From: Pseudomonas fluorescens
GTDB lineage: Bacteria; Pseudomonadota; Gammaproteobacteria; Pseudomonadales; Pseudomonadaceae
Length of the DNA: 64,000 bases
NCBI RefSeq assembly: GCF_000802965.1
Contig: NZ_JSAK01000010.1
Span: forward strand, 60,042-124,041
Direction: 5' to 3'
A program made the position numbers and the translations under genes. How positions within the stretch are numbered: the stretch's first letter is position 1; each line of letters starts with the position of its first letter. Positions 17,941-28,286 of this stretch are shown one piece after another. The notes beneath the pieces are model-generated. The model had not been told where the DNA came from, searched no databases, and was given only the letters and a program-made list of their open reading frames with translations.

Positions 17941-20568
17941 TTAAGCCTTCGCTGCTGGACGCTTGTCTTCAACCTTCCACTTACCGCCGTCGTAGAACGC
18001 CTTCCAGCCAGTCGGCTTACCGTCGACTTCTGTCTGGACGTACTGTTCCTTGGTCTTGCGGCTGTAGCGAATCACGGCTGGCAGACCATCCGGATCTTTC
18101 TTCGGCGCTTCACAAAGGAAGTGGTACTTCGGATCGATCTCATCCTTGTGCGGCACGATTTCCACAACCAGCGGAGCGCGGGTCTCGCGGTTTTTCGGGA
18201 ACTGGCTGGCCGCCAGGAACAGGCCGGACGCACCGTCGCGCAGGATGTAGGTGTCGTTGACCTTTTCGCATTTCAGCTCAGGCATCTTCACCGGATCCAT
18301 CTTCGGCGGCGCCGCATCACCGCTTTTCAGCAGTTTGCGAGTGTTCTTGCACGTCGGGTTGGTGCATCCGAAGAACTTGCCGAAACGACCGGTCTTGAGC
18401 TGCATCTCGCTGCCGCACTTGTCGCACTCCAGGCTCGGACCTTCGTAGCCCTTGATTCGATAGGTGCCCTCTTCGATTTCGTAGCCATTGCAATCCGGAT
18501 TGTTACCGCAGATGTGCAGCTTGCGCTTTTCGTCGAGTAGGTAAGCATCCATCGCTGTGCTGCAGATCGGGCAGCGATGCTTGCCACGCAGTACCAGCGA
18601 TTCCGATTCACCCTCGTCGTCCGCAGCGATTTCATCGCCCGGTACAAGATTGACGGTGGCCTTGCAGCGTTCTTTCGGCGGCAGGCTGTAACCCGAACAA
18701 CCGAGGAACACACCGGTCGACGCGGTACGAATCTGCATCGGACGACCGCAGGTGGTACACGGAATATCGGTCATCACCGGCTGGTTGGCACGCATACCGT
18801 TTTCCGGGCTTTCGGCTACTTCGAGTTTTTTCTTGAAGTCACCGTAGAACTCGTCGAGCACGTTTTTCCAGTCGCGCTCGCCCTGAGCCACGTCATCGAG
18901 GTGCTCTTCCATGCCGGCGGTAAAGCCGTAGTCCATCAAGTTGGAGAAGCTTTCGGCCAGACGTTCGGTAACGATGTCACCCATCTTTTCGGAATAGAAA
19001 CGACGGTTGTGCAGCGCGACGTAGCCACGATCCTGGATAGTCGAAATGATTGCTGCGTAGGTCGAAGGACGACCGATACCGCGTTTTTCCATTTCTTTTA
19101 CCAGGCTGGCCTCCGAGTAACGCGCCGGCGGCTTGGTGAAGTGCTGGGTCGGATCAAGCTTGATCAGCTTCATCGCGTCACCCTGGGCCATGTCCGGCAG
19201 TACGTCGTCATCGCCCGGCTTGGCGATTTGCGGCATGACGCGGGTGTAACCGTCGAACTTCAGGATGCGGCCCTTGGCGCGCAGCTCGAAGTCGCCGGCA
19301 CCGACGGTGACCGTGGTCGACAGGTATTGCGCCGGCAGCATCTGGCAGGCGAGGAACTGGCGCCAGATCAACTCGTAGAGGCGCTCAGCGTCCCGCTCCA
19401 TGCCCGACAGCTTGCTAGGCTCGGTGTTGGCGTCGGATGGACGAATCGCTTCGTGAGCTTCCTGTGCGCCTTCCTTGCTGCTGTAGACGTTCGGGGTTTC
19501 CGGCAGGTATTTCTTGCCGAACTCACCTTCAATATAAGTACGCGCCATTGCCACGGCATCAACCGAGAGATTGGTCGAGTCGGTACGCATGTAAGTGATG
19601 TAGCCGGCTTCATACAGACGCTGAGCCATCATCATGGTTTTCTTCACACCGAAGCCCAGGCGGTTGCTCGCGGCCTGCTGCAGGGTGGAAGTGATGAACG
19701 GTGCCGACGGCTTGCTGCTGGTCGGCTTGTCTTCACGCTTGACGATGCTGTAGCTGGAAGCCTTGAGCTTCTCCAGCGCGGCCATGGCCTGGGCTTCGTT
19801 GAGCGGTTTGAAGGCTTCGCCTTTCTCGCGAGCGACGTCGAAACGTACGGTAGCGCCTTTGGCTGTGCCGAGGTCGGCGTGAACTTCCCAGTACTCTTCC
19901 GGGATGAACGCACGTATCTCGCGCTCACGTTCAACGACCAGCTTCACCGCAACCGATTGCACACGACCGGCGGACAGGCCACGGGCAATTTTGGCCCACA
20001 GCAGCGGGGAAACCATGTAGCCCACAACGCGGTCGAGGAAACGACGCGCCTGTTGGGCATTTACACGGTCGATGTCCAGCTCGCCCGGCTTGGAGAAGGC
20101 TTCCTGAATCGCCTTCTTGGTGATTTCGTTGAACACCACGCGCTTGTAGCGGGTGTCGTCACCACCGATGGCTTCGCGCAGGTGCCAGGCAATGGCTTCC
20201 CCCTCGCGGTCCAAGTCGGTTGCGAGATAGATGGTGTCAGCATCTTTGGCGAGCCGGCGCAGCTCTTCGATGACCTTTTCCTTGCCTGGAAGGATCTCGT
20301 ACTTGGCTTTCCAGCCATGATCGGGATCGACCCCCATGCGAGCGACCAGCTGCTTGCGCGCCTTTTCTTTCGGCGACAAGGCCGGCGCTTCACCCGCAGC
20401 GGCCTTGCCGCGCTTGGCGGCTGGCTCTTTGCTGGCGCTAGCCGAACCGCTGGTGGGCAGGTCTCGGATATGGCCGATACTCGACTTCACCACGTATTCG
20501 TTGCCCAAATACTTGTTGATGGTCTTGGCCTTAGCCGGGGATTCCACAATGACCAGCGATTTGCCCAT
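17941..20568 (-). CDS. topA: DNA topoisomerase I
   Basis: 875-residue type IA topoisomerase that relaxes negative supercoils. The N-terminal Toprim domain begins [20 protein letters not shown] and includes [13 protein letters not shown]. The catalytic tyrosine is Tyr326 in [13 protein letters not shown]. The C-terminal third holds zinc-finger CxxC modules ([24 protein letters not shown] with CTNPTC) and ends in basic sequence. A low-complexity Ala/Lys stretch ([20 protein letters not shown]) interrupts the Toprim region, as in other pseudomonads. It starts at ATG and is monocistronic by its terminator. Confidence 0.97.
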   Translation of the reverse strand: MGKSLVIVESPAKAKTINKYLGNEYVVKSSIGHIRDLPTSGSASASKEPAAKRGKAAAGEAPALSPKEKARKQLVARMGVDPDHGWKAKYEILPGKEKVIEELRRLAKDADTIYLATDLDREGEAIAWHLREAIGGDDTRYKRVVFNEITKKAIQEAFSKPGELDIDRVNAQQARRFLDRVVGYMVSPLLWAKIARGLSAGRVQSVAVKLVVEREREIRAFIPEEYWEVHADLGTAKGATVRFDVAREKGEAFKPLNEAQAMAALEKLKASSYSIVKREDKPTSSKPSAPFITSTLQQAASNRLGFGVKKTMMMAQRLYEAGYITYMRTDSTNLSVDAVAMARTYIEGEFGKKYLPETPNVYSSKEGAQEAHEAIRPSDANTEPSKLSGMERDAERLYELIWRQFLACQMLPAQYLSTTVTVGAGDFELRAKGRILKFDGYTRVMPQIAKPGDDDVLPDMAQGDAMKLIKLDPTQHFTKPPARYSEASLVKEMEKRGIGRPSTYAAIISTIQDRGYVALHNRRFYSEKMGDIVTERLAESFSNLMDYGFTAGMEEHLDDVAQGERDWKNVLDEFYGDFKKKLEVAESPENGMRANQPVMTDIPCTTCGRPMQIRTASTGVFLGCSGYSLPPKERCKATVNLVPGDEIAADDEGESESLVLRGKHRCPICSTAMDAYLLDEKRKLHICGNNPDCNGYEIEEGTYRIKGYEGPSLECDKCGSEMQLKTGRFGKFFGCTNPTCKNTRKLLKSGDAAPPKMDPVKMPELKCEKVNDTYILRDGASGLFLAASQFPKNRETRAPLVVEIVPHKDEIDPKYHFLCEAPKKDPDGLPAVIRYSRKTKEQYVQTEVDGKPTGWKAFYDGGKWKVEDKRPAAKA

Positions 20569-20682
20569 GGATCAGAAAATTCCTGAATTCTAGAAGTGAA
20601 AGGCGGTTGGCGCCTGACGCGGCACCGCTATATATAGTGGCTACAAGGTGAGGTCAAGCGCAGGGTATTGCGCGCACTCAGC

Positions 20683-20919
20683 TTATGGCTTGGAAAAAAC
20701 ACTCGGTTCAGCTTGCACCAAAGCAAAGCGTGGCACCTGCTCCCCGTCAACTTCGACCGACTCCAGGAACATGCTCAAGGGACGTACCCAAAAGCCGTAA
20801 TCGCCATACAGGGCTTGGTAGAAGACCACTTCTTCTTCGGTTTCCGAATGCCGCGCAACGCTGAATACACGGTACTGCGGACCCTTGTAATGTTGATAGA
20901 GCCCAGGTTGTATCGGCAT
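20683..20919 (-). CDS. DUF1653 domain protein
   Basis: 78 residues, PIQPGLYQHYKGPQYRVFSVARHSETEEEVVFYQALYG followed by GFWVRPLSMFLESVEVDG. This is the compact DUF1653 fold (H-YKG-Y-V, E-VVYQALYG, WVRP--MF). The ATG at 20919 is preferred to an upstream TTG, with GAGG about 10 bases ahead. Function is unknown. Confidence 0.88.
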   Translation of the reverse strand: MPIQPGLYQHYKGPQYRVFSVARHSETEEEVVFYQALYGDYGFWVRPLSMFLESVEVDGEQVPRFALVQAEPSVFSKP

Positions 20920-20969
20920 GCTTCGGCCCTCACTCAAATTTTTTCAAAATAAAAATAAAAATAAATCCG

Positions 20970-21002
20970 GAAAAACAAAAACCGGGGCACTTGGCCCCGG
21001 CT
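20970..21002 (-). terminator. Rho-independent terminator of fadBA
   Basis: CCGGGGC and GCCCCGG pair around a short loop; on the minus strand the stem is followed by TTTTTGTTTTTCC, just after the fadA stop. Confidence 0.9.
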
Positions 21003-21018
21003 TCCGTCAGCGAAACGC

Positions 21019-22209
<1,191 letters not shown>

Positions 22210-22223
22210 CTAGTTGGGGGCGC

Positions 22224-24371
22224 TTAACCGAAGAAGCTCTGGCCGTTTTTGGCCATTTCGCGCAGCTTCGCGGTCGGGTGGTACAGCGCGCCCAAATCAG
22301 CGTACTGGTCAGCCAGGGCAACGAACTCGGCAACACCGATCGAGTCGATGTAGCGCAGCGCACCGCCACGGAATGGAGGGAAACCAATACCGTAGACCAG
22401 ACCCATGTCGGCTTCGGCAGCGGTTTCGACAATGCCGTCTTCCAGGCAACGCACGGTTTCCAGGCACAGCGGGATCATCATCCAGTTGATGATGTCTTCG
22501 TCGGTGACTTCGCGCTGCTCGTAGACGATTGGCTTGAGCACTTCCAGTACCGACGGATCGGCCACTTTCTTCTGCTTGCCCTTCTTGTCGGTCTCGTAGG
22601 CGTAGAAGCCCTTGCCGTTCTTCTGGCCCAGGCGCTTGGCTTCGTAGAGCACGTCAACGGCCGAGCGACGGTCGTCTTTCATGCGGTCCGGGAAGCCTTC
22701 AGCCATCACGTCACGACCGTGGTGGCCAGTGTCGATGCCGACCACGTCCATCAGGTAGGCCGGGCCCATTGGCCAGCCGAATTTTTCCATGATCTTGTCG
22801 ATACGGACGAAGTCCACACCGGCGCTGACCAGCTTGGCGAAACCGCCGAAGTACGGGAACAGCACGCGGTTGACCAGGAAGCCCGGGCAGTCATTGACGA
22901 CGATCGGGTTCTTGCCCATTTTCTTGGCGTAGGCAACGGTGGTGGCAATGGCCAGCTCGCTGGACTTCTCGCCACGGATCACTTCGACCAGCGGCATCAT
23001 GTGCACCGGGTTGAAGAAGTGCATGCCGACAAAGTTTTCCGGACGCTTGAGGGCCTTGGCCAGCAAGGTGATGGAAATGGTCGAGGTGTTGGACGCCAGA
23101 ATGGTGTCCTCTTTAACCTGGCCTTCAACTTCAGCCAGAACAACTTGCTTGACCTTAGGGTTCTCGACGACGGCTTCAACCACCAGGTCCACGTGACCGA
23201 AATCACCGTAGGACAGGGTCGGACGAATGCCGTTGAGCACTTCAGCCATCTTCGCGGCGGTCATGCGACCTTTATCAACGCGGCCAACCAGCAGTTTGGC
23301 GGCTTCGGCCAGGCCCTGCTCGATACCGTGCTCGTTGATGTCCTTCATCAGGATCGGCGTGCCTTTGGAGGCCGACTGATAGGCGATACCGCCGCCCATG
23401 ATGCCGGCGCCCAGTACGGCTGCCTGCTTCACGTCCTTGGCGATTTCGTCGTAGGCCTTGGCCTTTTTCTTCAGTTCCTGATCGTTCAGGAACAGACCGA
23501 CCAGGCTCTGCGCGGCAGAGGTCTTGGCCAGTTTGACGAAACCGGCTGCTTCGACTTCCAGCGCCTTGTCGCGACCGAAGTTCGCGGCTTTCTGGATGGT
23601 CTTGATCGCCTCAACCGGCGCCGGGTAGTTCGGGCCAGCCTGACCGGCCACGAAACCTTTGGCGGTTTCGAACGCCATCATTTGTTCGATCGCGTTCAGC
23701 TTGAGTTTTTCAAGCTTCGGCTGGCGCTTGGCCTTGTAATCGAACTCGCCGGAAATGGCGCGCTTGATCAGTTCCAGCGCGGCTTCCTGCAGCTTCTCAG
23801 GAGCAACCACAGCGTCCACGGCGCCGACTTTCAAGGCGTCTTCAGGACGGTTTTCCTTGCCGGAGGCAATCCACTCGATGGCGTTGTCGGCACCGATCAG
23901 GCGCGGCAGACGCACGGTACCACCGAAGCCCGGGTAGATGCCCAGCTTGACTTCCGGCAGACCGATCTTGGCCTTGGTCGACATGACGCGGTAGTCCGCT
24001 GCCAGGCACATTTCCAGACCGCCACCCAGAGCGATGCCGTTGATCGCGGCGACGGTCGGGACGTTGAGGTCTTCGAAATCGCTGAAAATCTTGTTGGCTT
24101 CGAGGTTGCCAGCAACAAGCTCAGCATCCGGCAGCTTGAAGTTGTCGACAAATTCGGTGATGTCGGCGCCGACGATGAACACGTCCTTGCCACTGCTGAC
24201 GATCACACCCTTGATCGAAGCATCTGCCTTGATAGCGTCCACAGCCTGACGCAGTTCGTTCAGGGTTAGACGGTTGAACTTGTTGACGGACTCACCCTTG
24301 AGGTCGAACTTCAGTTCGACGATGCCACTTTCAAGAGCCTTAACCGTGATGGCTTTACCTTCGTAAATCAT
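22224..24371 (-). CDS. fadB: Fatty-acid oxidation complex alpha subunit FadB
   Basis: 715-residue bifunctional enoyl-CoA hydratase and 3-hydroxyacyl-CoA dehydrogenase. The N-terminal crotonase domain shows [25 protein letters not shown] and [21 protein letters not shown]. The dehydrogenase half has [14 protein letters not shown] and [15 protein letters not shown] with the catalytic His. The start is the ATG at 24371 with GGAG 8 bases upstream, rather than the TTG one codon earlier. It forms a heterotetramer with FadA from the next gene. Confidence 0.97.
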   Translation of the reverse strand: MIYEGKAITVKALESGIVELKFDLKGESVNKFNRLTLNELRQAVDAIKADASIKGVIVSSGKDVFIVGADITEFVDNFKLPDAELVAGNLEANKIFSDFEDLNVPTVAAINGIALGGGLEMCLAADYRVMSTKAKIGLPEVKLGIYPGFGGTVRLPRLIGADNAIEWIASGKENRPEDALKVGAVDAVVAPEKLQEAALELIKRAISGEFDYKAKRQPKLEKLKLNAIEQMMAFETAKGFVAGQAGPNYPAPVEAIKTIQKAANFGRDKALEVEAAGFVKLAKTSAAQSLVGLFLNDQELKKKAKAYDEIAKDVKQAAVLGAGIMGGGIAYQSASKGTPILMKDINEHGIEQGLAEAAKLLVGRVDKGRMTAAKMAEVLNGIRPTLSYGDFGHVDLVVEAVVENPKVKQVVLAEVEGQVKEDTILASNTSTISITLLAKALKRPENFVGMHFFNPVHMMPLVEVIRGEKSSELAIATTVAYAKKMGKNPIVVNDCPGFLVNRVLFPYFGGFAKLVSAGVDFVRIDKIMEKFGWPMGPAYLMDVVGIDTGHHGRDVMAEGFPDRMKDDRRSAVDVLYEAKRLGQKNGKGFYAYETDKKGKQKKVADPSVLEVLKPIVYEQREVTDEDIINWMMIPLCLETVRCLEDGIVETAAEADMGLVYGIGFPPFRGGALRYIDSIGVAEFVALADQYADLGALYHPTAKLREMAKNGQSFFG

Positions 24372-24520
24372 CAACTGATCTCCACGATATGGAAGCTGAA
24401 CAGTACACGTCGGACGCAGGTGAATGGTTCGGCAGGGACGTTAAACGTCGATGCTACGCCTCTCAACCCGGCACACCCGCCAACGCGATAGTCGGGATTC
24501 TGTAGGAGCAGTTTGTCGGA

Positions 24521-24534
24521 CAAACGCTCATTTC
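24521..24534. promoter_or_regulatory. Possible PsrA site upstream of fadBA
   Basis: CAAACGCTCATTTC differs from the PsrA motif (G/C)AAAC-N4-GTTT(G/C) at one position. It is 150 bases upstream of fadB, a known PsrA target in Pseudomonas. Confidence 0.4.
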
Positions 24535-24826
24535 ATACGCCCGTTTGATTTGGGTACGTCACCTTCACGGAATTTCCGACAATTGTCAATCGCCTGAAAC
24601 ATTGGGTTGAAACACGACTTTGCGGTCATTTCCGTACTGCGAAGACCTTCAACAAGCAGATGGATGTGGATCCATTCATAGGATTAATCGTTAGAAAAGT
24701 CGCCCTAATTCCCGGCAGCCTTTGTTTAACAGGCTAAGCTGGCGGAATCTGGGAAAAAATGTGAACGCTGGTGCGAATGCACAGCGTAAGATCAGCCCAC
24801 ACCGAATTTACCGGCCTGCCTGGCCA

Positions 24827-24858
24827 ACCCCGCCCGATGATCCTGTCGGGCTTTTTAT
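24827..24858 (+). terminator. Orphan plus-strand terminator-like hairpin
   Basis: GCCCGA and TCGGGC pair around a short loop and are followed by TTTTTATT on the plus strand. No plus-strand gene lies upstream between here and fadB, which reads the other way; a small RNA is one explanation. Confidence 0.45.
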
Positions 24859-24874
24859 TGCCCACCAAATTGCC

Positions 24875-24967
24875 CCCCTGTAGGAGCTGTCGAAGGCTGC
24901 GATCTTTTGATCTTGATTTTAAATACAAAGATCAAAAGATCGCAGCCTTCGACAGCTCCTACAGGGG
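24875..24967. repeat. Long inverted repeat, family A
   Basis: Two arms of about 40 bases (beginning CCCCTGTAGGAGCTGTCGAA) match perfectly and enclose a short AT-rich centre. The same family recurs at 30221, 32644, 33949, 36404 and 42443. Such repeats are abundant between genes in P. fluorescens-group genomes. Confidence 0.9.
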
Positions 24968-25002
24968 TAAAAAATCAAGGCAAGCGATTTTAGGGGCGGA
25001 CT

Positions 25003-25440
25003 TCAGGCGAGCGCCTTGAGCGTGGCGTCAATGTGCTGCAAAACCTCGGCCTCGCCCTTCTCGCCCCAGTACAGAGCGATCATTTGCTTGTCGGCCTCGA
25101 CTTTGTAGACATTGCCCGGCAATTTTTCGAAATGATTGAGCAGCGCAGGATCCTCACAGGTTTCCTGCCACTGGTTGACCCACAAACCCGGTGATTTTTG
25201 CCAGTAACTCCAGCACTTCGGTTGATTGCCCCGTCGCGGCCGATGGTACTGCGCGCAAGGGTTTGGCGGTTCCTGGCCGAGCCAGTGCGGCCACTCCTGA
25301 GGCGCCAGCTGCATGGCCAGCCCGATGCGTCGAGCCTCCATGCGCAAGGCCATGCGGCCGCTCTGATGGCGGGACGGTCGCAGCCAGGCCAGTGGACTAA
25401 GTACCACCAGCAGGATTGACACCACTATCCAGACCGTCAT
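25003..25440 (-). CDS. Hypothetical membrane-anchored protein, 145 aa
   Basis: An N-terminal hydrophobic segment (MTVWIVVSILLVVLSPLAWL) is followed by a soluble domain with CAQYHRPRRGNQPKCW, WQKSPGLWVNQWQE and an acidic/hydrophobic C-terminus. The ATG at 25440 has GGGAG 7 bases upstream. The protein is divergent from the universal stress gene with starts 105 bases apart. A gene like this sits between fadB and uspA in other pseudomonads; no function is known to me. Confidence 0.75.
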   Translation of the reverse strand: MTVWIVVSILLVVLSPLAWLRPSRHQSGRMALRMEARRIGLAMQLAPQEWPHWLGQEPPNPCAQYHRPRRGNQPKCWSYWQKSPGLWVNQWQETCEDPALLNHFEKLPGNVYKVEADKQMIALYWGEKGEAEVLQHIDATLKALA

Positions 25441-25544
25441 ATCTGTACTCCCGATTCTTGATGAGCGCATTCAGTCACTTTGAAACCAATGCGCTTGAAA
25501 CCAGCCATACTTACCAATATTGCAATCCTCAGGAGGAGCACCTC

Positions 25545-25985
25545 ATGCCCTACAACCACATTCTGGTCGCTGTAGATCTAACCGAAGAGTGCGATCCTGT
25601 AATCCACCGGGCTCGCGAGCTCTCGGTTAGCAATGGTGCGAAGTTGTCCCTGGTGCATATCGTCGAACCCATGGCCATGGCCTTTGGCGGTGACGTGCCG
25701 ATGGACCTGTCACAACTGCAACAACAGCAGTTCGATCAGGCCAAGGAACGCCTCGACCGGTTGATCCTGAAATACCCGGAACTGTCCAAGGAATACAGCC
25801 ACCTGACTTACGGCCAGCCACGCCAGGAGATTCACCACCTGGCCAAGGAGCAAGGGTGCGACATGATCGTGGTGGGCAGTCATGGGCGGCATGGCCTGGC
25901 ACTGCTGCTGGGCTCCACTGCCAATGACGTCCTGCACGGTGCGCCTTGCGATGTGCTGGCGGTGCGCCTGCAAAACAAAAGCTGA
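25545..25985 (+). CDS. Universal stress protein (UspA family)
   Basis: 146 residues, single Usp domain. It opens MPYNHILVAVDLTEECDPVIHRARELS and ends with the ATP-binding loop GSHGRHGLALLLGSTANDVLHGAPCDVLAVR (G-2x-G-9x-G-S/T). The start at 25545 has AGGAGGAG 7 bases upstream. Usp proteins act in survival of energy limitation and other stresses. I see no clear ANR box ahead of this copy. It ends at a REP pair and a shared terminator. Confidence 0.92.
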   Translation: MPYNHILVAVDLTEECDPVIHRARELSVSNGAKLSLVHIVEPMAMAFGGDVPMDLSQLQQQQFDQAKERLDRLILKYPELSKEYSHLTYGQPRQEIHHLAKEQGCDMIVVGSHGRHGLALLLGSTANDVLHGAPCDVLAVRLQNKS

Positions 25986-25995
25986 CAGCCAATTA

Positions 25996-26089
25996 CCTGT
26001 AGGAGCCGGCTTGCTGGCGATGCGGGCCACACGGACTGCCTGATGCACCGTTGTGATGCCATCGCTAACAAGCCAGTTCCTGCAGGGGG
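25996..26089. repeat. REP pair (REPIN-like), family B
   Basis: A direct unit (TGTAGGAGCCGGCTTGCTGG) and an inverted unit (AACAAGCCAGTTCCTGCAGG) enclose about 45 unique bases, directly after the stress-protein gene. Confidence 0.75.
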
Positions 26090-26105
26090 ATGGCATTCCA
26101 TACGA

Positions 26106-26146
26106 AAAGCCCGACAGTCGAGTTACCGAAGTCGGGCTTTTTTATT
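26106..26146. terminator. Bidirectional terminator between usp and uup
   Basis: AGCCCGAC and GTCGGGCT pair around a 15-base loop and are followed by TTTTTTATT. It lies between convergent genes. Confidence 0.85.
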
Positions 26147-26156
26147 GCAAGATCAA

Positions 26157-28073
26157 TCAGGCATCCAGCTCAGCCCAGCGCTCGACCATTACGTCGAGCT
26201 CAGCCTGCAACTGCGACAACTGAGCGATCACCGCAGCAGTTTCCGCAGCCGGACGCAGATAGAAGCCAGCATCGGCCATCTGAGCCTCAACAGCAGCGAT
26301 CTGCTGCTCCATGGCCTCGATCTGCCCCGGCAACGCTTCCAGCTCGCGCTGCAATTTGTAGCTGAGTTTTTTCTTCGCTGGCGCTTCGACCGCTGCCGCG
26401 ACAGGCGCAGGCTCGGCCTTCACTACAGCTGAATTCAGGTCGGCCTTGCCGGATTTGCTTTCAGTCACGCCCAGCAGGCGCGGCGAGCCGCCCTGACGCA
26501 GCCAGTCCTGATAACCACCGACATACTCTCGAACCTTGCCTTCACCTTCGAAGACCAGAGTGCTGGTGACCACGTTGTCGAGGAATGCCCGGTCGTGGCT
26601 GACCATCAGCACGGTGCCGTTGAAGGTCAGCAAGACCTCTTCAAGCAGTTCGAGGGTTTCGACGTCGAGATCGTTGGTCGGTTCGTCGAGTACCAACAGG
26701 TTCGCCGGCTTGCTGAACAGTTTGGCCAGCAACAGACGGGCACGCTCGCCACCGGACAGCGCCTTGACCGGCGTGCGGGCACGCTGCGGGCTGAACAGGA
26801 AGTCGCCGAGGTAGCTCAGCACGTGGCGGCTCTGGCCGTCGATATCGATGAAGTCGCGACCTTCGGCGACGTTATCGATCACGGTTTTTTCCAGATCCAG
26901 CTGATGGCGCAGTTGGTCGAAGTAGGCAACATCGATCTTCGTGCCCTCTTCCACCTTGCCGCTGGTGGGCTGCAAACCGCTAAGCATCAGCTTCAGCAAC
27001 GTGGTCTTGCCGGTACCGTTGGCGCCGAGCAGGCCGATGCGGTCGCCGCGCTGCAACACCATCGAGAAATCCTTGATCAGGAATGGGCCGCCCGGATGAG
27101 CGAAGCTCACATTCTCGAGGACCATCACCTGCTTGCCAGACTTGTCGGCGGTTTCCAGCTGAATGTTGGCCTTGCCGGTGCGTTCACGACGCTCGCTGCG
27201 CTCGACGCGCAAGGCCTTGAGTGCGCGCACGCGCCCTTCGTTACGGGTACGACGCGCCTTGATGCCTTGACGGATCCAGACTTCTTCCTGGGCCAGACGC
27301 TTGTCGAACAGCGCGTTGGCCGTGGCTTCAGCCGCCAGCTCGGCTTCTTTATGCACGAGGAAACTGGCGTAGTCGCCGTTCCAGTCGATCAGGCCGCCGC
27401 GATCCAGTTCAAGAATGCGGGTCGCGAGGTTTTGCAGGAAAGAACGGTCGTGCGTGATGAACAGCACGGCGCCCTGGAAATCCTTCAGCGCTTCTTCGAG
27501 CCAGGCGATCGCACCGATGTCCAGGTGGTTGGTGGGTTCGTCGAGCAGCAACAGGTCCGGTTCGGAAACCAGCGCCTGGGCCAGCAGGACGCGGCGACGC
27601 CAGCCGCCGGACAATTCGGCGAGGGTCTTGTCGGCCGGCAACTGCAAGCGGCTCAGGGTGCTGTCGACCAGGGTCTGCAAGCGCCAGCCGTCGCGGGCTT
27701 CGAGGTCATGCTGGACGTGCATCAACTTGTCCAGGTCAGCATCGGTGACGATGTTCTGGCTCAGGTGGTGATACTCGGCGAGCAATGCGCCCACGCCGTC
27801 CAGGCCTTCGGCGACCACGTCGAACACGGTCCGCTCGTCGGCTACCGGCAATTCTTGCGGCAATTCGCCGATCTTGAGCCCGGGCGCACGCCAAACGGAG
27901 CCGTCATCGGGCTTCTGGTCGCCCTTGACGAGCTTCATCATGCTGGACTTGCCAGTGCCGTTGCGGCCGATGATGCACACCCGCTCACCACGGGCGATCT
28001 GCCAGGACACCTTGTCCAACAACGGCATAGCGCCGAAAGCAAGGGACACATCGCTGAATTTGAGCAGGGTCAT
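26157..28073 (-). CDS. uup: ABC-F ATPase Uup
   Basis: 638-residue soluble ABC-F protein with two ATPase domains and no membrane segments. The first domain has GRNGTGKSS and LSGGWRRR with DEPTNHLD. A charged linker follows (IKARRTRNEGRVRALKALRVERSERRE, shortened here only by the family's usual variation). The second domain has GANGTGKTT and LSGGERAR with DEPTNDLD. A C-terminal coiled coil (LQRELEALPGQIEAME) is typical of Uup, which binds DNA and affects precise transposon excision and ribosome function. The ATG at 28073 has GGAG 6 bases upstream; the longer frame is not supported. Confidence 0.93.
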   Translation of the reverse strand: MTLLKFSDVSLAFGAMPLLDKVSWQIARGERVCIIGRNGTGKSSMMKLVKGDQKPDDGSVWRAPGLKIGELPQELPVADERTVFDVVAEGLDGVGALLAEYHHLSQNIVTDADLDKLMHVQHDLEARDGWRLQTLVDSTLSRLQLPADKTLAELSGGWRRRVLLAQALVSEPDLLLLDEPTNHLDIGAIAWLEEALKDFQGAVLFITHDRSFLQNLATRILELDRGGLIDWNGDYASFLVHKEAELAAEATANALFDKRLAQEEVWIRQGIKARRTRNEGRVRALKALRVERSERRERTGKANIQLETADKSGKQVMVLENVSFAHPGGPFLIKDFSMVLQRGDRIGLLGANGTGKTTLLKLMLSGLQPTSGKVEEGTKIDVAYFDQLRHQLDLEKTVIDNVAEGRDFIDIDGQSRHVLSYLGDFLFSPQRARTPVKALSGGERARLLLAKLFSKPANLLVLDEPTNDLDVETLELLEEVLLTFNGTVLMVSHDRAFLDNVVTSTLVFEGEGKVREYVGGYQDWLRQGGSPRLLGVTESKSGKADLNSAVVKAEPAPVAAAVEAPAKKKLSYKLQRELEALPGQIEAMEQQIAAVEAQMADAGFYLRPAAETAAVIAQLSQLQAELDVMVERWAELDA

Positions 28074-28286
28074 GAGCTTCTCCAAAAACCGGGCGCGCAT
28101 TCTACCTGACTTGAGGCTCCAGAAGGCCGGCAATTTCACTGTCGAAGCACTCTGCACAACAAATGTTGCGAACTGATGCAGACAGGCCCGCAAAGCTTTC
28201 GCCCGTTGCTGGCAAAAGGCTAAGCTACAGTCAATTCAGTGTGGTCATCGCCCGCACTTGTCATGATTTCTCTGCCCGGACGTCTC

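Larger units (their letters stand above)
24372..24874. other. fadB upstream region, no protein gene seen
   Basis: About 500 bases between fadB and a palindromic repeat. The proximal part should hold the fadB promoter and a possible PsrA site at 24521. The distal part carries a plus-strand terminator-like hairpin at 24827-24858 with no gene ahead of it. Confidence 0.5.
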
